A stretch of DNA of 20,956 nt from Actinomycetota bacterium (GTDB lineage Bacteria; Actinomycetota; Actinomycetes; Propionibacteriales; Propionibacteriaceae), in assembly GCA_016213595.1 (NCBI GenBank), contig JACRAA010000398.1, positions 1 through 20,956 of the forward strand, given 5' to 3'. The position numbers were made by a program, and so were the translations under genes. Of this stretch, positions 20,676 to 20,956 are shown piece after piece. A model generated the notes under the pieces. It had not been told where the DNA came from, searched no databases, and was given only the letters and a program-made list of their open reading frames with translations. How positions within the stretch are numbered: position 1 is the stretch's first letter; every line of letters begins with the position of its first letter.

Positions 20676-20682
20676 CGGGGAG

Positions 20683-20956
20683 TCAGGAGTTGTACTTCTG
20701 CTGGGTCTCGTCGAGCCCGTACCGGACAAGGCATTCGACCGCGTCCGCGGCGCGGCCCACCTCGACGGCCACGTCCTCGGCGAGCGCCTTGGGGAAGTTG
20801 GAGAGTACGAAGTCCGCCGGGTCCTGACGGCCGGGGGGACGACCGACACCCCAACGGACGCGGTAGAAGTCCCCGGTTCCGAGCGCGCTGCGGATCGACT
20901 TCAGCCCGTTGTGGCCGTTGTCGCCGCCGCCCAGCTTGGTCCGGATGTGGCCGAAG
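20683..20956 (-). CDS. pth: Peptidyl-tRNA hydrolase, C-terminal part (5' end missing)
   Basis: The last ~91 codons of a bacterial Pth, which frees tRNA from peptidyl-tRNAs that drop off ribosomes. The fragment begins with FGHIRTKLGGGDNGHNGLKSI, the conserved segment around the peptide-binding Asn of the GHNGL motif, then DFYRVRWGVGRP, DPADFVLSNFPKALAE, and ends YGLDETQQKYNS. The catalytic His and Asp would lie in the missing N-terminal part. Full-length enzymes have about 190 residues, so roughly half is here. The frame is open across the window edge. The stop TGA (20683-20685) lies eight bases from the first 21-bp tandem repeat. In many actinobacteria pth lies close to mfd; here the rhamnoside operon separates them. 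Confidence 0.93.
   Translation of the reverse strand, partial: FGHIRTKLGGGDNGHNGLKSIRSALGTGDFYRVRWGVGRPPGRQDPADFVLSNFPKALAEDVAVEVGRAADAVECLVRYGLDETQQKYNS

Noticed and set aside
1..20956. Mobile elements, phage, toxin-antitoxin or defence genes
   Set aside because: No transposase, integrase, toxin-antitoxin pair, restriction or other defence gene is recognisable in any reading frame examined.

Overview
The window is high-GC DNA with strong GC3 bias, frequent GTG starts and many ATGA/GTGA stop-start overlaps. Its core is the actinobacterial housekeeping block ppx2 / DUF501 / ftsB-like / eno / mazG / SurA-like lipoprotein / mfd / pth. I read it as a chromosomal segment of an actinomycete (Actinomycetota); I cannot name the genus. 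The palindrome CGTACG is conspicuously frequent in both housekeeping and accessory parts, which argues that the accessory genes have long been resident in the genome.

Layout. (1) 1-1265, minus strand: a thiol/persulfide-type redox operon of a WCPPC thioredoxin and a CoA-disulfide-reductase-like flavoprotein (cut by the window edge). It is preceded by an 11-bp perfect inverted repeat of the kind bound by CsoR/CstR repressors. (2) 1307-1380: a tRNA with anticodon UAA (Leu) but only a 5-nt variable loop. (3) 1382-4704, minus: ppx2, DUF501, ftsB-like and eno, tightly packed. (4) 4803-6059, minus: a WS/DGAT-type acyltransferase. (5) 6246-8217, plus: a translationally coupled PLDc_N membrane protein, ABC ATPase and ABC-2 permease, with a 19-bp palindromic candidate operator in front. 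(6) 8239-13005, minus: mazG, a SurA-N-type lipoprotein gene broken by one in-frame TAG, and mfd. (7) 13118-20319, minus: a glycoside uptake and hydrolysis operon of LacI regulator, lipoprotein binding protein, two permeases and a cytoplasmic GH78 alpha-L-rhamnosidase, with two matching LacI-type operators around the promoter at its head. (8) 20320-20682: a non-coding stretch with those operators and four 21-bp tandem repeats, then the 3' half of pth to the window end.

How the parts work together. The operon at the right end has the logic of an inducible rhamnoside catabolic unit. The binding protein and permeases import a rhamnose-containing glycoside, GH78 releases rhamnose inside the cell, and LacI represses the set including itself. 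No ATPase is encoded, so a shared MsiK-type ATPase elsewhere is expected. The left-end redox pair probably reduces low-molecular-weight disulfides or persulfides under control of a CsoR/CstR-family sensor encoded outside the window.

I did not find a wholly new multi-gene system. The items most worth checking are the CsoR-like operator with its apparently leaderless promoter, the UAA tRNA lacking a long arm, the nonsense codon in the lipoprotein gene, the paired LacI operators, the palindrome before the ABC operon, and the 21-bp repeats abutting pth.
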